This document shows positions 44,352 to 53,699 of a DNA stretch of 64,000 bases, in pieces (positions within the stretch are counted from its first letter, which is position 1; each line of letters opens with the position of its first letter). Source of the stretch: Rubrivivax sp. Its GTDB lineage: Bacteria > Pseudomonadota > Gammaproteobacteria > Burkholderiales > Burkholderiaceae_C. The position numbers and the translations under genes were made by a program. The stretch is from positions 1 to 64,000 of the forward strand of contig JADCGP010000019.1 of the NCBI GenBank assembly GCA_020248915.1, in the 5' to 3' direction. The notes beneath the pieces were generated by a model that saw nothing but the letters and a program-made list of their open reading frames with translations, was not told the origin of the DNA and ran no database searches.

Positions 44352-46952
44352 ATGCCCACTCCGTTCGCCCAGACCACTTCGACCCGATCCGCCGCCTCTC
44401 CCGGCGGCAGCCGCTCCGGCCCCGGCAGCCTGGGCTGGCTGGGCCTGGGCTTGCCTCCCGACACGCCGGCCGAACAGTTCGCGTCCTGGCTGCCGTACTC
44501 GGCCTACCTCGCCGAAGAGAAGCTCTTCGTCAACCGCGACAGCCTGGGCTTCATGCTCGAGCTGATGCCGCAGTCGGGTGCCGACGACCGCATGGCCGAG
44601 GTGCTGATCTCGCTGTACTCGACCTGCCCGCCAGCCACCGGGATCCAGTTCCACCTGTTCGCATCGCCGCACATCCGCGAACAGCTGCGCCGCTATGCCA
44701 ACCTGCGCGTCGAGGATGCCGACCAGGCCGACAAGGCCAAGCACTGGGGTCGCCCGGCGCGCAACGACAACCTGTTCCACCGCCTTGCGCGGCAGCGTGT
44801 GGGGCATCTGCTGCACGGCGCGCAGCAGTCGCTGACCACCGGGTTCCACTACACGATCCGCGACTTCCGGCTGATGATGAGCGTGTCGGTGCCCGGCGGC
44901 GTGGAACAGGCCGGCGACCTGACCCGGCGCGACGAGCTGGTCGCGCTGCGCGAGTCCATGGCGTCCACGCTGCGCTCGGCGTCGCTGCCCAGCCGTGTCT
45001 GCGACGCCGCGGACCTGATCAACTGGTGTGCGCTGTTCACCAACCCGGACCGCGTCTCCCAGACCGACGCCCCCAACCTCCACTACGACGACGGCCGCGA
45101 GATCCGCGACCAGATCGTCGACTTCGACACCATCCAGGACCCGCATCCTGCCGGCCTGACCCTCTGGAAGGAGGGCCACGAGGGATCGCTGGAAGCACGC
45201 TTCTACTCGATCAAGTCCTTCCCCGAGCGCTTCGCGCTGTGGCAGATGGGCTCGCTGATCGGCGACCTGATGCAGCCGGCGCTGCAGTACAGCGCGCCCT
45301 TCCTGCTGACCATGGGCGTGCACGTGCTCGACCCCAACGTCATGAAGTCCGTGGTCACGGCCAACCACGTGCGCGCGACCCAGAACGCACGCAGCAAGAT
45401 GGCCGAGGTGATGCCCGACGTGGGCAAGAAGCTGCAGGACTGGACCGCGGCGGCCAACGCCATCGACGTGGGCAGCAGCCTGGTGAGCCTGTACCACCAG
45501 CTGGCGATCTTCTCGCCGCCCGAGAAGGCCGTGTCCGCCCAGGAGACCGCCAACGCGATCTGGCGCGGACGGGGCTTCCAGCTCAACGCCGATGTCTACA
45601 TGCACCGGCAGGCGCTTCTGGCCAGCCTGCCGATGACGCTCTCGGAGGCCTTCCACAAGGACCTGGCCAAGATGCGCCGCGTCTCGCGCAAGACGATGGC
45701 CAATGCCATCCACCTGGCACCGCTGATCGCCGAGTGGCGCGGCACGCGCACGCCAGCCCTGGTCTTCGGTGGCCGGCGCGGCCAGCTGATGACGCTGGAC
45801 ATCTTCGACAACGACCTGGGCAACTACAACTTCGCGATCATCGGTGCGCCCGGGTCCGGCAAGTCGGTGCTGATGAACGAGATGGCATGGTCCTATCGCG
45901 CCATCGACGCCAAGGTGTGGATGCTCGACCTCGGCCGGTCCTTCGAGAAGCTGTGCCGCAAGGCCAAGGGCACGTACATCGAGTTCCGGCCCGACGTCGA
46001 CATCTGCCTCAACCCGTTCACGCACATCGTCGACATCAACGAGGACATCGACATGCTGGTGCCGGCCATCTCCAAGATGGCCTCGATGTCCCGGCCACTG
46101 GACGAGGTCCAGTACAAGGCCATCTCGGCGATGGTCATCAAGCTGTTCCGCGAGCACGGCAACGCGCTCACGGTGACCGCGCTTCGCGACGCCTTCAAGG
46201 CCGGCACCATCGAGGAGCTGGGCGTGCGCGAGGACCCCCGCATCCGCGACCTGGCCGTGATGCTGAACCCCTACGCGCGCGGCGGCCAGTACGAGCGCTT
46301 CTTCGAGGGGCGCAACAACATCGACTTCGGCAACGACTTCGTCGTCATCGAGAACGAGGAGCTGAAGCGCCGGCCCGACCTGCATGCGGTCGTCAACATC
46401 CTGCTGCTGCACCAGATCACGGGCGAGATGTACCTGACGCGCAACCGGCGCAAGGTGCTCTTCATCGACGAGCTCAAGCAGCAGCTGGGCGACATCGGCG
46501 CCGACGACCCCGTGAAGGCGGCCGTGGTCGAGGAAGCCGCGCGTCGCGCCCGCAAGTACGGCGGATCGCTCGGCACGGCCACGCAGAGTGCCGACGACTA
46601 CTACGGCTCGGCCCAGATGGAGGCGGCCTTCAACTGCTCGGACTGGGTGTTCCTGCTGCGGCAGAAGCCCGAGTCGATCGAGATGCTCGACCGCAAGGGG
46701 CGGCTGTCGATGGACGAGCCCAAGAAGCGACTGCTCAACTCACTGCGCACGGAGCCGGGCGTCTTCTCGGAGGTCTACATCTCGTCGCCGGTGGGCGAAG
46801 GCGTTGCGCGGAACATCCTCGACCCGGCGACCCACCTGCTGTTCTCCAACAAGCTGGAGGACAACGCCCCGATCGACGAGCTGCGGGCGCAGGGCCTGAG
46901 CATCGACGACGCGATCACCGAGCTGCTGCGGCGGCGCGGTCACGCGGTGTGA
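44352..46952 (+). CDS. traC: TraC, VirB4-like ATPase of pilus assembly
   Basis: 866 residues. The N-terminal TraC domain (about 45-300) is followed by a motor domain with Walker A GAPGSGKS (498-505) and Walker B VLFIDELKQ (Asp706). ARRARKYGGSLGTATQSADDYYGS (about 735) and the YISSPVGEGVARNILDPATHLLFSN end are typical. It is a cytoplasmic hexameric ATPase at the base of the channel, powering pilin extraction and pilus growth. It begins 40 bases after traV. Confidence 0.95.
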   Translation: MPTPFAQTTSTRSAASPGGSRSGPGSLGWLGLGLPPDTPAEQFASWLPYSAYLAEEKLFVNRDSLGFMLELMPQSGADDRMAEVLISLYSTCPPATGIQFHLFASPHIREQLRRYANLRVEDADQADKAKHWGRPARNDNLFHRLARQRVGHLLHGAQQSLTTGFHYTIRDFRLMMSVSVPGGVEQAGDLTRRDELVALRESMASTLRSASLPSRVCDAADLINWCALFTNPDRVSQTDAPNLHYDDGREIRDQIVDFDTIQDPHPAGLTLWKEGHEGSLEARFYSIKSFPERFALWQMGSLIGDLMQPALQYSAPFLLTMGVHVLDPNVMKSVVTANHVRATQNARSKMAEVMPDVGKKLQDWTAAANAIDVGSSLVSLYHQLAIFSPPEKAVSAQETANAIWRGRGFQLNADVYMHRQALLASLPMTLSEAFHKDLAKMRRVSRKTMANAIHLAPLIAEWRGTRTPALVFGGRRGQLMTLDIFDNDLGNYNFAIIGAPGSGKSVLMNEMAWSYRAIDAKVWMLDLGRSFEKLCRKAKGTYIEFRPDVDICLNPFTHIVDINEDIDMLVPAISKMASMSRPLDEVQYKAISAMVIKLFREHGNALTVTALRDAFKAGTIEELGVREDPRIRDLAVMLNPYARGGQYERFFEGRNNIDFGNDFVVIENEELKRRPDLHAVVNILLLHQITGEMYLTRNRRKVLFIDELKQQLGDIGADDPVKAAVVEEAARRARKYGGSLGTATQSADDYYGSAQMEAAFNCSDWVFLLRQKPESIEMLDRKGRLSMDEPKKRLLNSLRTEPGVFSEVYISSPVGEGVARNILDPATHLLFSNKLEDNAPIDELRAQGLSIDDAITELLRRRGHAV

Positions 46953-46968
46953 CCCAGGCGAGGCCCCC

Positions 46969-47427
46969 ATGGACGTCTACGCCAGCGCCAGTGCGGGCCC
47001 GAACCCCCAGCAGCCCCTTGCCGGGCCCGTGGGCGTGGCGCCCATCCTCCTGCACGCGGCATTCGCGCTGCTGATCGTGCTGGGCACGCTGGCCGCCTAC
47101 GACCGCGTGGTGGTGCGCCCAGCCCAGCGGGTCGGCGTGGTCGATGTCGGCGAGGTGTACCGGCAGAAGGAGGCCGAGTTCACCCAGCTCCTGACCCGCG
47201 CCACCACCGATGCCGACCGCGAGAAGGCGTTCGCGCTGGCCCGGAGCTTCTCGCAGCGGCTGCCGGCCGCACTGGAGGAACTGCCGCGCGACTGCGCCTG
47301 CCTGGTGGTTCTGAAGAGCGCCGTGGCCGGCCGGACACCGCGGACCGTCGATCTGACGGCACTGCTGCAGCAGAAGCTGGGCCATCCCCAGACACCCCAC
47401 AGGAACGACCCCGAGGAGGCCCGATGA
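46969..47427 (+). CDS. trbI: F-type TrbI protein
   Basis: 152 residues. One N-terminal membrane helix (about 23-41, GVAPILLHAAFALLIVLGTLA) precedes VGVVDVGEVYRQKEAEFTQLLTRATTDADREKAFALARSFSQRLPAALEELPRDCACLVVLKSAV, which matches the TrbI_Ftype domain. In plasmid F, TrbI influences pilus retraction and length. It is followed by the S26 peptidase gene in ATGA overlap. Confidence 0.82.
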   Translation: MDVYASASAGPNPQQPLAGPVGVAPILLHAAFALLIVLGTLAAYDRVVVRPAQRVGVVDVGEVYRQKEAEFTQLLTRATTDADREKAFALARSFSQRLPAALEELPRDCACLVVLKSAVAGRTPRTVDLTALLQQKLGHPQTPHRNDPEEAR

Positions 47428-47966
47428 AGCGCAGCCTTCGCACCCAGGCCATCGACTTTACGGCGCACATGCGGCGACGCTGGTACCTCTACCTGCCCGT
47501 CTTCGCGATCTGGGCCTTCGCCTACACGCGGCTCTTCATCGACCCTACGCCGCGGGTGCCGGTCCTCTTCAACTGGACGGGCAGCCTGCCGTACCGGGTG
47601 GCATGGCTGCAGCACGGCGAGCATCCGCTGCAGCGCGGCGAGTTCGTCATCTTCTCGTTCGCGGGCGAGGCGCGGACCGCGTACCCCGGGCTGGACGGTC
47701 AGCCGTTCTTCAAGGTCGTGCGCGGCCTGCCGGGCGACGTGGTGACGGTGTCCGACCGCACGGTGTCGGTCAACGGTGTCGTCGTCGGCACGGCCAAGGC
47801 CCAGGCCTTCGACCGGCGCCCGCTGGAGCCGATTGCGCCGACGGTGATCCCGCCGGGCCACTACTACGTGCAGGGCACCGGCCCGGACTCGTTCGACTCG
47901 CGCTACCGCAGCAGCGGGCTCGTTCGAGCCGAGCAGGTGCTGGGCACCGTGGTGCCGCTGTTCTGA
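47424..47966 (+). CDS. TraF/TrhF-type S26 signal peptidase
   Basis: 180 residues. A membrane helix (about 20-38) is followed by FNWTGSLPYRVAW with the catalytic Ser54, then FFKVVRGLPGDVV with the general-base Lys97, and the final GTGPDSFDSRYRSSGLVRAEQVLGTV, a conserved S26 box. This is the conjugation-specific TraF (RP4)/TrhF branch. It likely matures the pilin or other exported Tra proteins; F itself relies on host LepB, so this links the system to the SXT/IncHI branch. Confidence 0.9.
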   Translation: MKRSLRTQAIDFTAHMRRRWYLYLPVFAIWAFAYTRLFIDPTPRVPVLFNWTGSLPYRVAWLQHGEHPLQRGEFVIFSFAGEARTAYPGLDGQPFFKVVRGLPGDVVTVSDRTVSVNGVVVGTAKAQAFDRRPLEPIAPTVIPPGHYYVQGTGPDSFDSRYRSSGLVRAEQVLGTVVPLF

Positions 47967-47975
47967 GGGGCTGCC

Positions 47976-48386
47976 GTGGATCCGCACCCGAAGCTGCGTT
48001 GGCCGGTGCCCCGTCACGTGGCCCGATCGACCTCCCTGGCCTCGCTGGCCTCCCTTGTCGCCCTGACCGCGTTCGCCACGGCCTTGCCAGCGCTGGCGCA
48101 GACATCGTCCGAGCCGGCTGTCACGGGCGACGTGCCGATGGCCGACTACCTTGCGCTGCTTCAGCAGATCTCGCCCGCGGCGCACCAAGGGGCGCAGGCC
48201 TATCTCCAGGCGCACGAGCGCCGGTGCCGCCGGAGTCTCTCGAGCCGCGAGTTGCGACAGGCGATGGCGGAAGGAGACGGCGATCCGCTGCTGATGGCGA
48301 TGATCCGGGCCAGCCACCTCCAGGACGGGCCAGGGCTGACGCGGCTGGGCGAGCAGGTCTCATGCACCCGAAAGGCGGCAAGGTGA
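47976..48386 (+). CDS. periplasmic hypothetical protein
   Basis: 136 residues starting at the GTG at 47976, nine bases after the peptidase stop, with TGAGGGG upstream. It has a signal peptide ending ATALPALA-Q (about 23-41). The mature part is short and helical with two Cys: MADYLALLQQISPAAHQGAQAYLQAHERRCRRSL and LTRLGEQVSC. No family is recognised. Its end overlaps traW by 25 bases, placing it firmly in the tra operon. Confidence 0.65.
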   Translation: MDPHPKLRWPVPRHVARSTSLASLASLVALTAFATALPALAQTSSEPAVTGDVPMADYLALLQQISPAAHQGAQAYLQAHERRCRRSLSSRELRQAMAEGDGDPLLMAMIRASHLQDGPGLTRLGEQVSCTRKAAR

Positions 48387-49057
48387 AGTTTGAACTGCCA
48401 CTGCCTCAGGCAGGTTGCACCAGCCCGCCGACGCGCGTCATTCGGTCGCTGCTGGTGGCCGTCGCCACGATCCTGAGCACGGCCACCCACGCAGTGGACC
48501 TGGGGACCATCGGCCCGACCTACGGCATTGCCGAGCCCCACCTGCTGGACTTCATCCAGCAACGCTTGCGCGACAAGGAACGTACGGGTGAACTGCAGCG
48601 TCTGATCGACGAGGCCCGCAACCGCGGTGTGGCCGCCGTGCGCCAGCCCGCTCCGGTCGAGGGCGTACGAAGCACCGAGACTGCACGGTCCTGGACCATC
48701 GATCCCACCTTCACGCTCGACCGCAACATCGTTGATGCGCAGGGCAGGCTGCTGTTCCCGGCCGGGACGCGCAAGAACCCGCTGGAGGTGGTGTCGCTGT
48801 CCAAGCGGCTGCTGTTCTTCGATGCCCGTGACGGACGACAGGTCGCTCGGGCCCGCGAGCTGATCGCGCGCTACGACGGTAAGGTCAAACCCATCCTGAC
48901 CGGTGGCTCGTACCTGGACCTGATGAAGGCCTGGCGCGTGCCGGTGTACTACGACCAGCAGGGGACGCTGACCCGCCGCTTCGGCATCAGGCAGGTGCCC
49001 GCCCTGGTCTCGCAGGAAGGCCTGCGCCTTCGCGTCGACGAGGTGCTCGTGCAATGA
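48362..49057 (+). CDS. traW: TraW, pilus assembly protein
   Basis: 231 residues from the ATG at 48362; the GTG at 48383 with AAAGGCGGCAAG is an alternative. A signal peptide ends around ATHAV, followed by DLGTIGPTYGIAEPHLLDFIQQRLRDKERTGELQ, the TraW N-terminal signature. The C-terminal half (about 145-230) adopts a thioredoxin-like pattern, RLLFFDARDG...KPILTGGSYLDLMKAWRVPVYYDQQGTLTRRFGIRQVPALV. It is periplasmic and works with TrbC and TraU in pilus assembly. Confidence 0.92.
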   Translation: MHPKGGKVKFELPLPQAGCTSPPTRVIRSLLVAVATILSTATHAVDLGTIGPTYGIAEPHLLDFIQQRLRDKERTGELQRLIDEARNRGVAAVRQPAPVEGVRSTETARSWTIDPTFTLDRNIVDAQGRLLFPAGTRKNPLEVVSLSKRLLFFDARDGRQVARARELIARYDGKVKPILTGGSYLDLMKAWRVPVYYDQQGTLTRRFGIRQVPALVSQEGLRLRVDEVLVQ

Positions 49058-50133
49058 CCACCCTGCCCTCCCTTTTCCGCTGGCTTGCCGCACCGAGGAT
49101 GCCCGCGCTTCGCCGATGGGCCGGCCAGGTCCTTGCCCGCGCGGTGCTGCTCGCTGCCCTGCCCTGGGTGGCGCCCGCGCAGGCCGCCGACAGCCTGACC
49201 TGCACCGGCCGCTTCCCCAACCCGATCACCGAGATCTGCTGGAGCTGCATCCTGCCGATCAGCATCGGCAGCGCCACCATCGCCAACTTCGATGGGCAGG
49301 AGGACATCCCCAACCCGTCGAACCCGGTCTGCAGCTGCGGCGTGAACCCCACCATCGGCCTGTCGATCGGGTTCTGGGAGCCGGCCCGGCACGTGGAGGC
49401 CGTGCGCAAGCCGTTCTGCCTGGCGTCTCTGGGCGGAATCGACCTCGACCCCGGCATCCCGGCGCCGGCGGCGGCACGGTTCACGCGCCCCGAAGGCGAT
49501 GGCGACGGCGGCAGCTTCTACCAGGCGCACTTCTACGTGAACCCGGTTCTCTACTGGCTGGAGGTGGTGACCGACTTCCCGTGCCTGGAGCGGGGCTCGT
49601 TCGACCTGGCCTACCTGACCGAGGTGGACCCGCTGTGGAACGACGACGAGCTGACCCTCATCCTCAACCCCGAGGCCGTGCTGTTCGCCAACCCGGTGGC
49701 GGTGGCGGCCTGCGCGGCCGACTGCGTGGCCGCGACCGCGGGTTTCGGCATCGCCGAGATGTTCTGGTGCGCAGGCTGCCAGGGCGGCATCTACCCGTTC
49801 GATGGCCACGTGCCGTACCACATGGGCGGGGTGCGAACGGCGGCCCTCATCGCGCAGCGTCTGACCGCCAAGATGCACCGAGAGCTGCTGGCCTGGGGCT
49901 GGCATGGCCGACCGGGCCTGTGCGGGCCCTACTTCCTGCCGGCCATGGACAAGACCGCCTACAAGACCCAGCTGACCTACCCGGTGGCCAACACCGCCAA
50001 GGACGGCGGCCGCTGCTGCCAGCCCTTCGGCCGCAGCACCATCGTCTGGGGCGCCGGCAAGGAGTACCCGGTGCGCGGCGAAGACTTCGCGTTCATGCTG
50101 TTTAGGAAGAGAAACTGCTGTGTGGGCTACTGA
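49054..50133 (+). CDS. traU: TraU, DNA transfer protein
   Basis: 359 residues in ATGA overlap with traW. The signal peptide ends APAQA. The mature N-terminus CTGRFPNPITEICWSCILPISIG and the Cys-rich body (CAADCVAA, FWCAGCQGGIYPFDG, GRCCQPFGRSTIVWGAGKEYPVRGEDFAFMLFRKRNCC) are those of TraU. It is a periplasmic protein needed more for DNA transfer than for pili. Its many disulfides are the likely substrates of DsbC and the TraF thioredoxin. Confidence 0.95.
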   Translation: MTTLPSLFRWLAAPRMPALRRWAGQVLARAVLLAALPWVAPAQAADSLTCTGRFPNPITEICWSCILPISIGSATIANFDGQEDIPNPSNPVCSCGVNPTIGLSIGFWEPARHVEAVRKPFCLASLGGIDLDPGIPAPAAARFTRPEGDGDGGSFYQAHFYVNPVLYWLEVVTDFPCLERGSFDLAYLTEVDPLWNDDELTLILNPEAVLFANPVAVAACAADCVAATAGFGIAEMFWCAGCQGGIYPFDGHVPYHMGGVRTAALIAQRLTAKMHRELLAWGWHGRPGLCGPYFLPAMDKTAYKTQLTYPVANTAKDGGRCCQPFGRSTIVWGAGKEYPVRGEDFAFMLFRKRNCCVGY

Positions 50134-50821
50134 CGGGGCATCGCCCATCGGTCGGGCGCTCGGCGCGGGGGTCACCACGCTCCTTCTTGCCGGCAGCGTG
50201 CTGGGTGCCCCGGCGACGCCAACCACCGTCACCGAGGCCGACATCGAGCGCGCGCGTCAGCAGCATCGGATGCCGACCGAGGCTGAGCTGGCTCGGGTGC
50301 CGGTTCCAGCCGCACCGCGTATTGAGAACCTGCCGCAGCCGGTGACCCGCACGCCCATCGACCTCGAAGCCATATCCAAGGGCTTTGACCTGCAGAGCGG
50401 CGCGCAGGCGGCTGCGATGAGGCCTGGCAAGGCAGGGCCGAAGGTGTTGATCTTCGCGAGCTTCGCGATTCCGGAGGCGACGCTCCAACGGCTGGTCGAC
50501 CAAGCCGCTCGGGCGGGCGCGACGCTCGTGCTGCGGGGGCTGGTCGATGGATCGATCCGCGACACGGTGACCCGCATGCAGGCTCTGATCGGCAGCCGCC
50601 GCGTTGCCGTTCAGATCGATCCTGAAGCATTCGACCGCTATGGGATCACGAGGACACCCACCTTCGTCTTGGCCACCGACGGCGCCGGGACCGAAGCGTG
50701 TGCATCCCGCGTGTGTGGCTCGTCGCCGCAGTTTCTCAAGGTTGCTGGAGATGTGACTCTGGAGTATGCGCTGCAGCACCTGAATCGAGGCACCAAAGGT
50801 TCAGTTCGTCCAAAGCGGTAG
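50120..50821 (+). CDS. trbC: F-type TrbC
   Basis: 233 residues overlapping traU by 14 bases. A signal peptide (to about 29) and a charged linker (TEADIERARQQHRMPTEAEL) precede the TrbC_Ftype domain: VLIFASFAIPEATLQRLVDQAARAGATLVLRGLVDGSIRDTV and VQIDPEAFDRYGITRTPTFVL, a degenerate thioredoxin fold with the cis-Pro motif TPTFV but no CxxC. It is periplasmic and acts with TraW. It is the last tra gene before the CBASS-like block; traN follows 6.7 kb later. Confidence 0.92.
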   Translation: MWATDGASPIGRALGAGVTTLLLAGSVLGAPATPTTVTEADIERARQQHRMPTEAELARVPVPAAPRIENLPQPVTRTPIDLEAISKGFDLQSGAQAAAMRPGKAGPKVLIFASFAIPEATLQRLVDQAARAGATLVLRGLVDGSIRDTVTRMQALIGSRRVAVQIDPEAFDRYGITRTPTFVLATDGAGTEACASRVCGSSPQFLKVAGDVTLEYALQHLNRGTKGSVRPKR

Positions 50822-50840
50822 ACGCTACTCCCACAGCTGT

Positions 50841-51290
50841 TCACGTCCAAAGCCAGCAACATACCGCTGAATGTTGTTCAGCGGCGCACAGCTCGTTCGG
50901 GTCATCAGCTGCGAAGCCCCATTGGGCAGAACCATGTTGGGCAAACGCGAGGGTGATGAGGTGTCGATACAGGTCGCTCAAATCCCATTGCAGCTTGAGG
51001 TGCTGCGTGTTCATTGAGCTGCCAGATAGGTCAGGCCGAACTGATCGGAATTTTCTGTCTCCAACCCCTCCAAGACTCCCTGCTCGAACCCAGGCGAGCC
51101 ATGCGAAATTCGTTCGCGCTCTCGGCCTTTCGCTGATGGGCTTCGCTTCGGCAGCTCTGACCGCGAGATGCGGTTCAGTCAGTTTCGGCAGTGCCATTTG
51201 GTGCCCCAGGGCTAGCCAGGCCGGATCGTCGTCGGACATGCGAATACGTCGGTCATCGGCTCGGCGCTCTAGGTCAGAGAAGCTAAACAT
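50841..51290 (-). CDS. hypothetical protein after the CBASS-like operon
   Basis: 149 residues from the ATG at 51290, 49 bases after the stop of the preceding cyclase gene. The family is not recognised. RADDRRIRMSDDDPAWLALGHQMALPKLTEPHLAV and LKLQWDLSDLYRHLITLAFAQHGSAQWGFAADDPNELCAAEQHSAVCCWLW look like real protein but show no known domain. The ribosome site is weak. It could be a fifth gene of the operon or a degraded remnant; an open frame extends upstream of the chosen start. Confidence 0.35.
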   Translation of the reverse strand: MFSFSDLERRADDRRIRMSDDDPAWLALGHQMALPKLTEPHLAVRAAEAKPISERPRARTNFAWLAWVRAGSLGGVGDRKFRSVRPDLSGSSMNTQHLKLQWDLSDLYRHLITLAFAQHGSAQWGFAADDPNELCAAEQHSAVCCWLWT

Positions 51291-51339
51291 GCCCTGCCCA
51301 ATGTGTTGTTGATGTGCGTGATTCGACCGGGTTTGGCCG

Positions 51340-52773
51340 CTATTCAATGACGACGTAGAAGGGGTCGGACTGTCCAACCAGACGGTTGTCCCGCTTGCGA
51401 ATCAAGAACGCCTCCACGAAGTGCACGCCGCGATACTGCAGCCGCTCTGACCGACTGGCACCGTCGTCGGAGGCGTAGAAGTCACCGCGAAGCGCCCCCG
51501 CCCTAGATGCAGCCTTGTCTGTGTTCGCCACCCGCCACTGGACCTTGTAGTCGTCTGTGAAGGGGATACCGTGGTTGCCAGTGGCCGTGAATCGGACCCA
51601 ATAGTCGGGCTGCAGTGGTTCAGCTGAATGGAGGGGCCTCACGGTGGCCCCATACCTTCCAGTCCGCAGCTCGGCGCTGACCCGTACGGTGTATTGGTCG
51701 GAGGCTCTGCGCCATGTCGGCCGATGCACGTGCGGAAGTTGACGAAGCTTCGCGGGCACCGCGGCAGCACCGAGCGCCTTCACCCTTTCGACCAAGTCCT
51801 GGAAGTGCCCGCCAAGCACCGAGGCCCAGCCGGTCGTCGCCTCACTGACTTGCTCGGCAGCCCGCTTTGCCTCGCCGGCCGCAAAGTTGTCGCCGAAGAC
51901 CCGCTGCCATTTGCCGATGCTCTCGTCGAGGTCTGCCTCCGCATACGCATCGTCAATCCAGCCGCGGTACAGGTTCACCTTGTCCCTGAAGTTGGCGTAC
52001 TGGGTCTCCCCCCAGCCGCTCGCTTGGTCCTCCTGAGGAAGCTTGGGGTTCTGCACCACCGGCACTGTCGGCCGGGCCTGCAGCCAATCATCCAGGCGTC
52101 CGACCAGAGTCTTCAGCGTCGTCGTCAGGTCAGCGAACTGCGCGCAGTTTCTGTCGCTCTCGTAAACCTGCATACCCATCAGCGTTGTCAGCAAGAACGA
52201 CGGGCAGGTGAAGTTGCCCTTGATGTCCCGCATGTACTTCAACAACCGGGTGACCTTCTTCAAGTCGTTTCCGCCAGCGACGCCATTCTTGTCGTTGACC
52301 CACTCGGTATATGCCAAGGGGGCGGAGGCTTCGAACTGGTCGGTGACGCGGTTGCAGACCTCATACTGGCCCGGGTAGAGCCGGTTCACCACGCAGGGCG
52401 CCACATCAATCTTGCGCTCCCCAGCGTACTCAATCGTGGCGCAGTGCGAAAAGCGCCGAACCTTGCCGTCGTACGCGGGGAGGTTACCCAACTGAGTCGC
52501 GAGGACGTTGACGTAGTCCTTCGGAGTCCAGCCCGCTTTGGCCTCCACGAACACAAGCAGGTCCGCATCGAAGGGTTGTCCTGACTGCGGCTTGATGATG
52601 GTCTCATGGGCCCAGGAACCTTGCGGCGCGAACGAAACGATCTTTGGACCCCAGGCCAGTGCTCGCACTGCATTCTCGACGGCAACGATGCTGCTCTCCA
52701 GGAGGCCCAGCCGCGTACTGTTCAGGTTCACGTGGTCTTCAAGGAACACCTTGAAGTGCTGGTGCAACTTCAT
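51340..52773 (-). CDS. CD-NTase (SMODS nucleotidyltransferase) with AGS-C sensor domain
   Basis: 477 residues. The nucleotidyltransferase core has QGSWAHETIIKP (Gly52-Ser53), FDADLLVFV (Asp69, Asp71) and RKIDVAPCV (Asp123), a full catalytic set. A helical OAS-like region follows (about 170-330). The last about 115 residues (YKVQWRVANTDKAASRAGALRGDFYASDD ... QYRGVHFVEAFLIRKRDNRLVG) match the AGS-C type sensor fused to some SMODS enzymes. It would make or bind a cyclic nucleotide second messenger. It is last in the four-gene operon, in ATGA overlap with the S-4TM gene, and the second cyclase in it. Confidence 0.85.
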   Translation of the reverse strand: MKLHQHFKVFLEDHVNLNSTRLGLLESSIVAVENAVRALAWGPKIVSFAPQGSWAHETIIKPQSGQPFDADLLVFVEAKAGWTPKDYVNVLATQLGNLPAYDGKVRRFSHCATIEYAGERKIDVAPCVVNRLYPGQYEVCNRVTDQFEASAPLAYTEWVNDKNGVAGGNDLKKVTRLLKYMRDIKGNFTCPSFLLTTLMGMQVYESDRNCAQFADLTTTLKTLVGRLDDWLQARPTVPVVQNPKLPQEDQASGWGETQYANFRDKVNLYRGWIDDAYAEADLDESIGKWQRVFGDNFAAGEAKRAAEQVSEATTGWASVLGGHFQDLVERVKALGAAAVPAKLRQLPHVHRPTWRRASDQYTVRVSAELRTGRYGATVRPLHSAEPLQPDYWVRFTATGNHGIPFTDDYKVQWRVANTDKAASRAGALRGDFYASDDGASRSERLQYRGVHFVEAFLIRKRDNRLVGQSDPFYVVIE

Positions 52774-53699
52774 TCAGCCACCTTCGGGATGTTCAGCTTA
52801 TGCTGCGCTTCGGCGACGAGCCTTTCAGCGGCGTGGCGGGTGACGTCCTCGCTGCGCTTGCGCAGCCGGTTGTAGAGCCAGTCGAACACGAGCGGGTTGC
52901 TTGTCCGGTGCCGGTAGATGGCATCCTGCAGCGCACGCGCTGTGACGGTCAGCTCAGCGGCCGAGGCTCCATCAAGCGCCTTGTCCCACGCCTTTTCCAC
53001 CTCGGCCTTTATCGTTGTCAGGGTCTCGATGGTGTCGCCCTGTTTGCGATGCTCGCGCAGCACGAAGGCCACGAAGGGCAGCGCAGGCAGGTACATCGTC
53101 GGGATGAGCTCGTTGACCGTGAGGCCCTGATGCAGGCCGATGCAAGTCAGCACAACAACCAAGAGAACGGCGACGCTCAGCAAGATGCCCGAGTAGATCT
53201 TGCGCACCCGCATGTCGTATGCGGCGTTAGTGCGCTGACACAGCAGCCGTGCTACTGGCAACGGCAGCTTGGAGAACACGGGCTCGTACCAATTCTTCAG
53301 GCGAGTCTTCTCGGCGTCAGACATCGGACCGGCCGTGATTTCATGTACCTCCTCGGCATCGACGCGGCTGCCCGCCACAAGGCGGTTCCAGTCCAACTGC
53401 AGCACCTCGGTGTCGAACTGCTCCTGCACCTTGGCCCCGCGTTTGCAGTCCTCGCGCTGCCTGCGTGAAATGACTCCCACCTCGAGCAGGAGGACAAGAA
53501 TTGACCCCAAGCCCAGGAACGGTTGGATCGCTGGAACGCTTGCCCCGAAGAGCACGCCGATTGCGGGCAGCAAGAGCGCCATGAAAGTAAACAGGTTCTG
53601 GTACAGCTTCGCCCGGGCATAGAACAGGCGCTGCGCACGCAGCAGCTCCAGCCGTTCGGGCCTGTTCTGCTCGATGTCAATTCGATGCTCACTAGCCAT
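52770..53699 (-). CDS. S-4TM membrane effector (SMODS-associated four-helix protein)
   Basis: 309 residues with four hydrophobic helices (about 35-53, 58-77, 170-190, 195-215) in two pairs, a charged cytoplasmic middle (80-165) and a helical C-terminal domain (215-309). YNLF-like 'LYQNLFTFMALLLPAIGVLFG' and 'RKIYSGILLSVAVLLVV' match the S-4TM family, predicted effectors of cyclic-nucleotide signalling. Opening or insertion in the inner membrane on ligand binding would kill the infected cell; that mechanism is family inference. It overlaps the E2-like gene by 8 bases and the second cyclase by 4. Confidence 0.85.
   Translation of the reverse strand: MASEHRIDIEQNRPERLELLRAQRLFYARAKLYQNLFTFMALLLPAIGVLFGASVPAIQPFLGLGSILVLLLEVGVISRRQREDCKRGAKVQEQFDTEVLQLDWNRLVAGSRVDAEEVHEITAGPMSDAEKTRLKNWYEPVFSKLPLPVARLLCQRTNAAYDMRVRKIYSGILLSVAVLLVVVLTCIGLHQGLTVNELIPTMYLPALPFVAFVLREHRKQGDTIETLTTIKAEVEKAWDKALDGASAAELTVTARALQDAIYRHRTSNPLVFDWLYNRLRKRSEDVTRHAAERLVAEAQHKLNIPKVAE

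Noticed and set aside
43524..46412. Very long minus-strand open frame antisense to traV/traC
   Set aside because: Its translation is repetitive and rich in His, Gln, Arg and Val-Asp, typical of the mirror frame of a GC-rich gene. traC on the plus strand has clear motifs along the same region.
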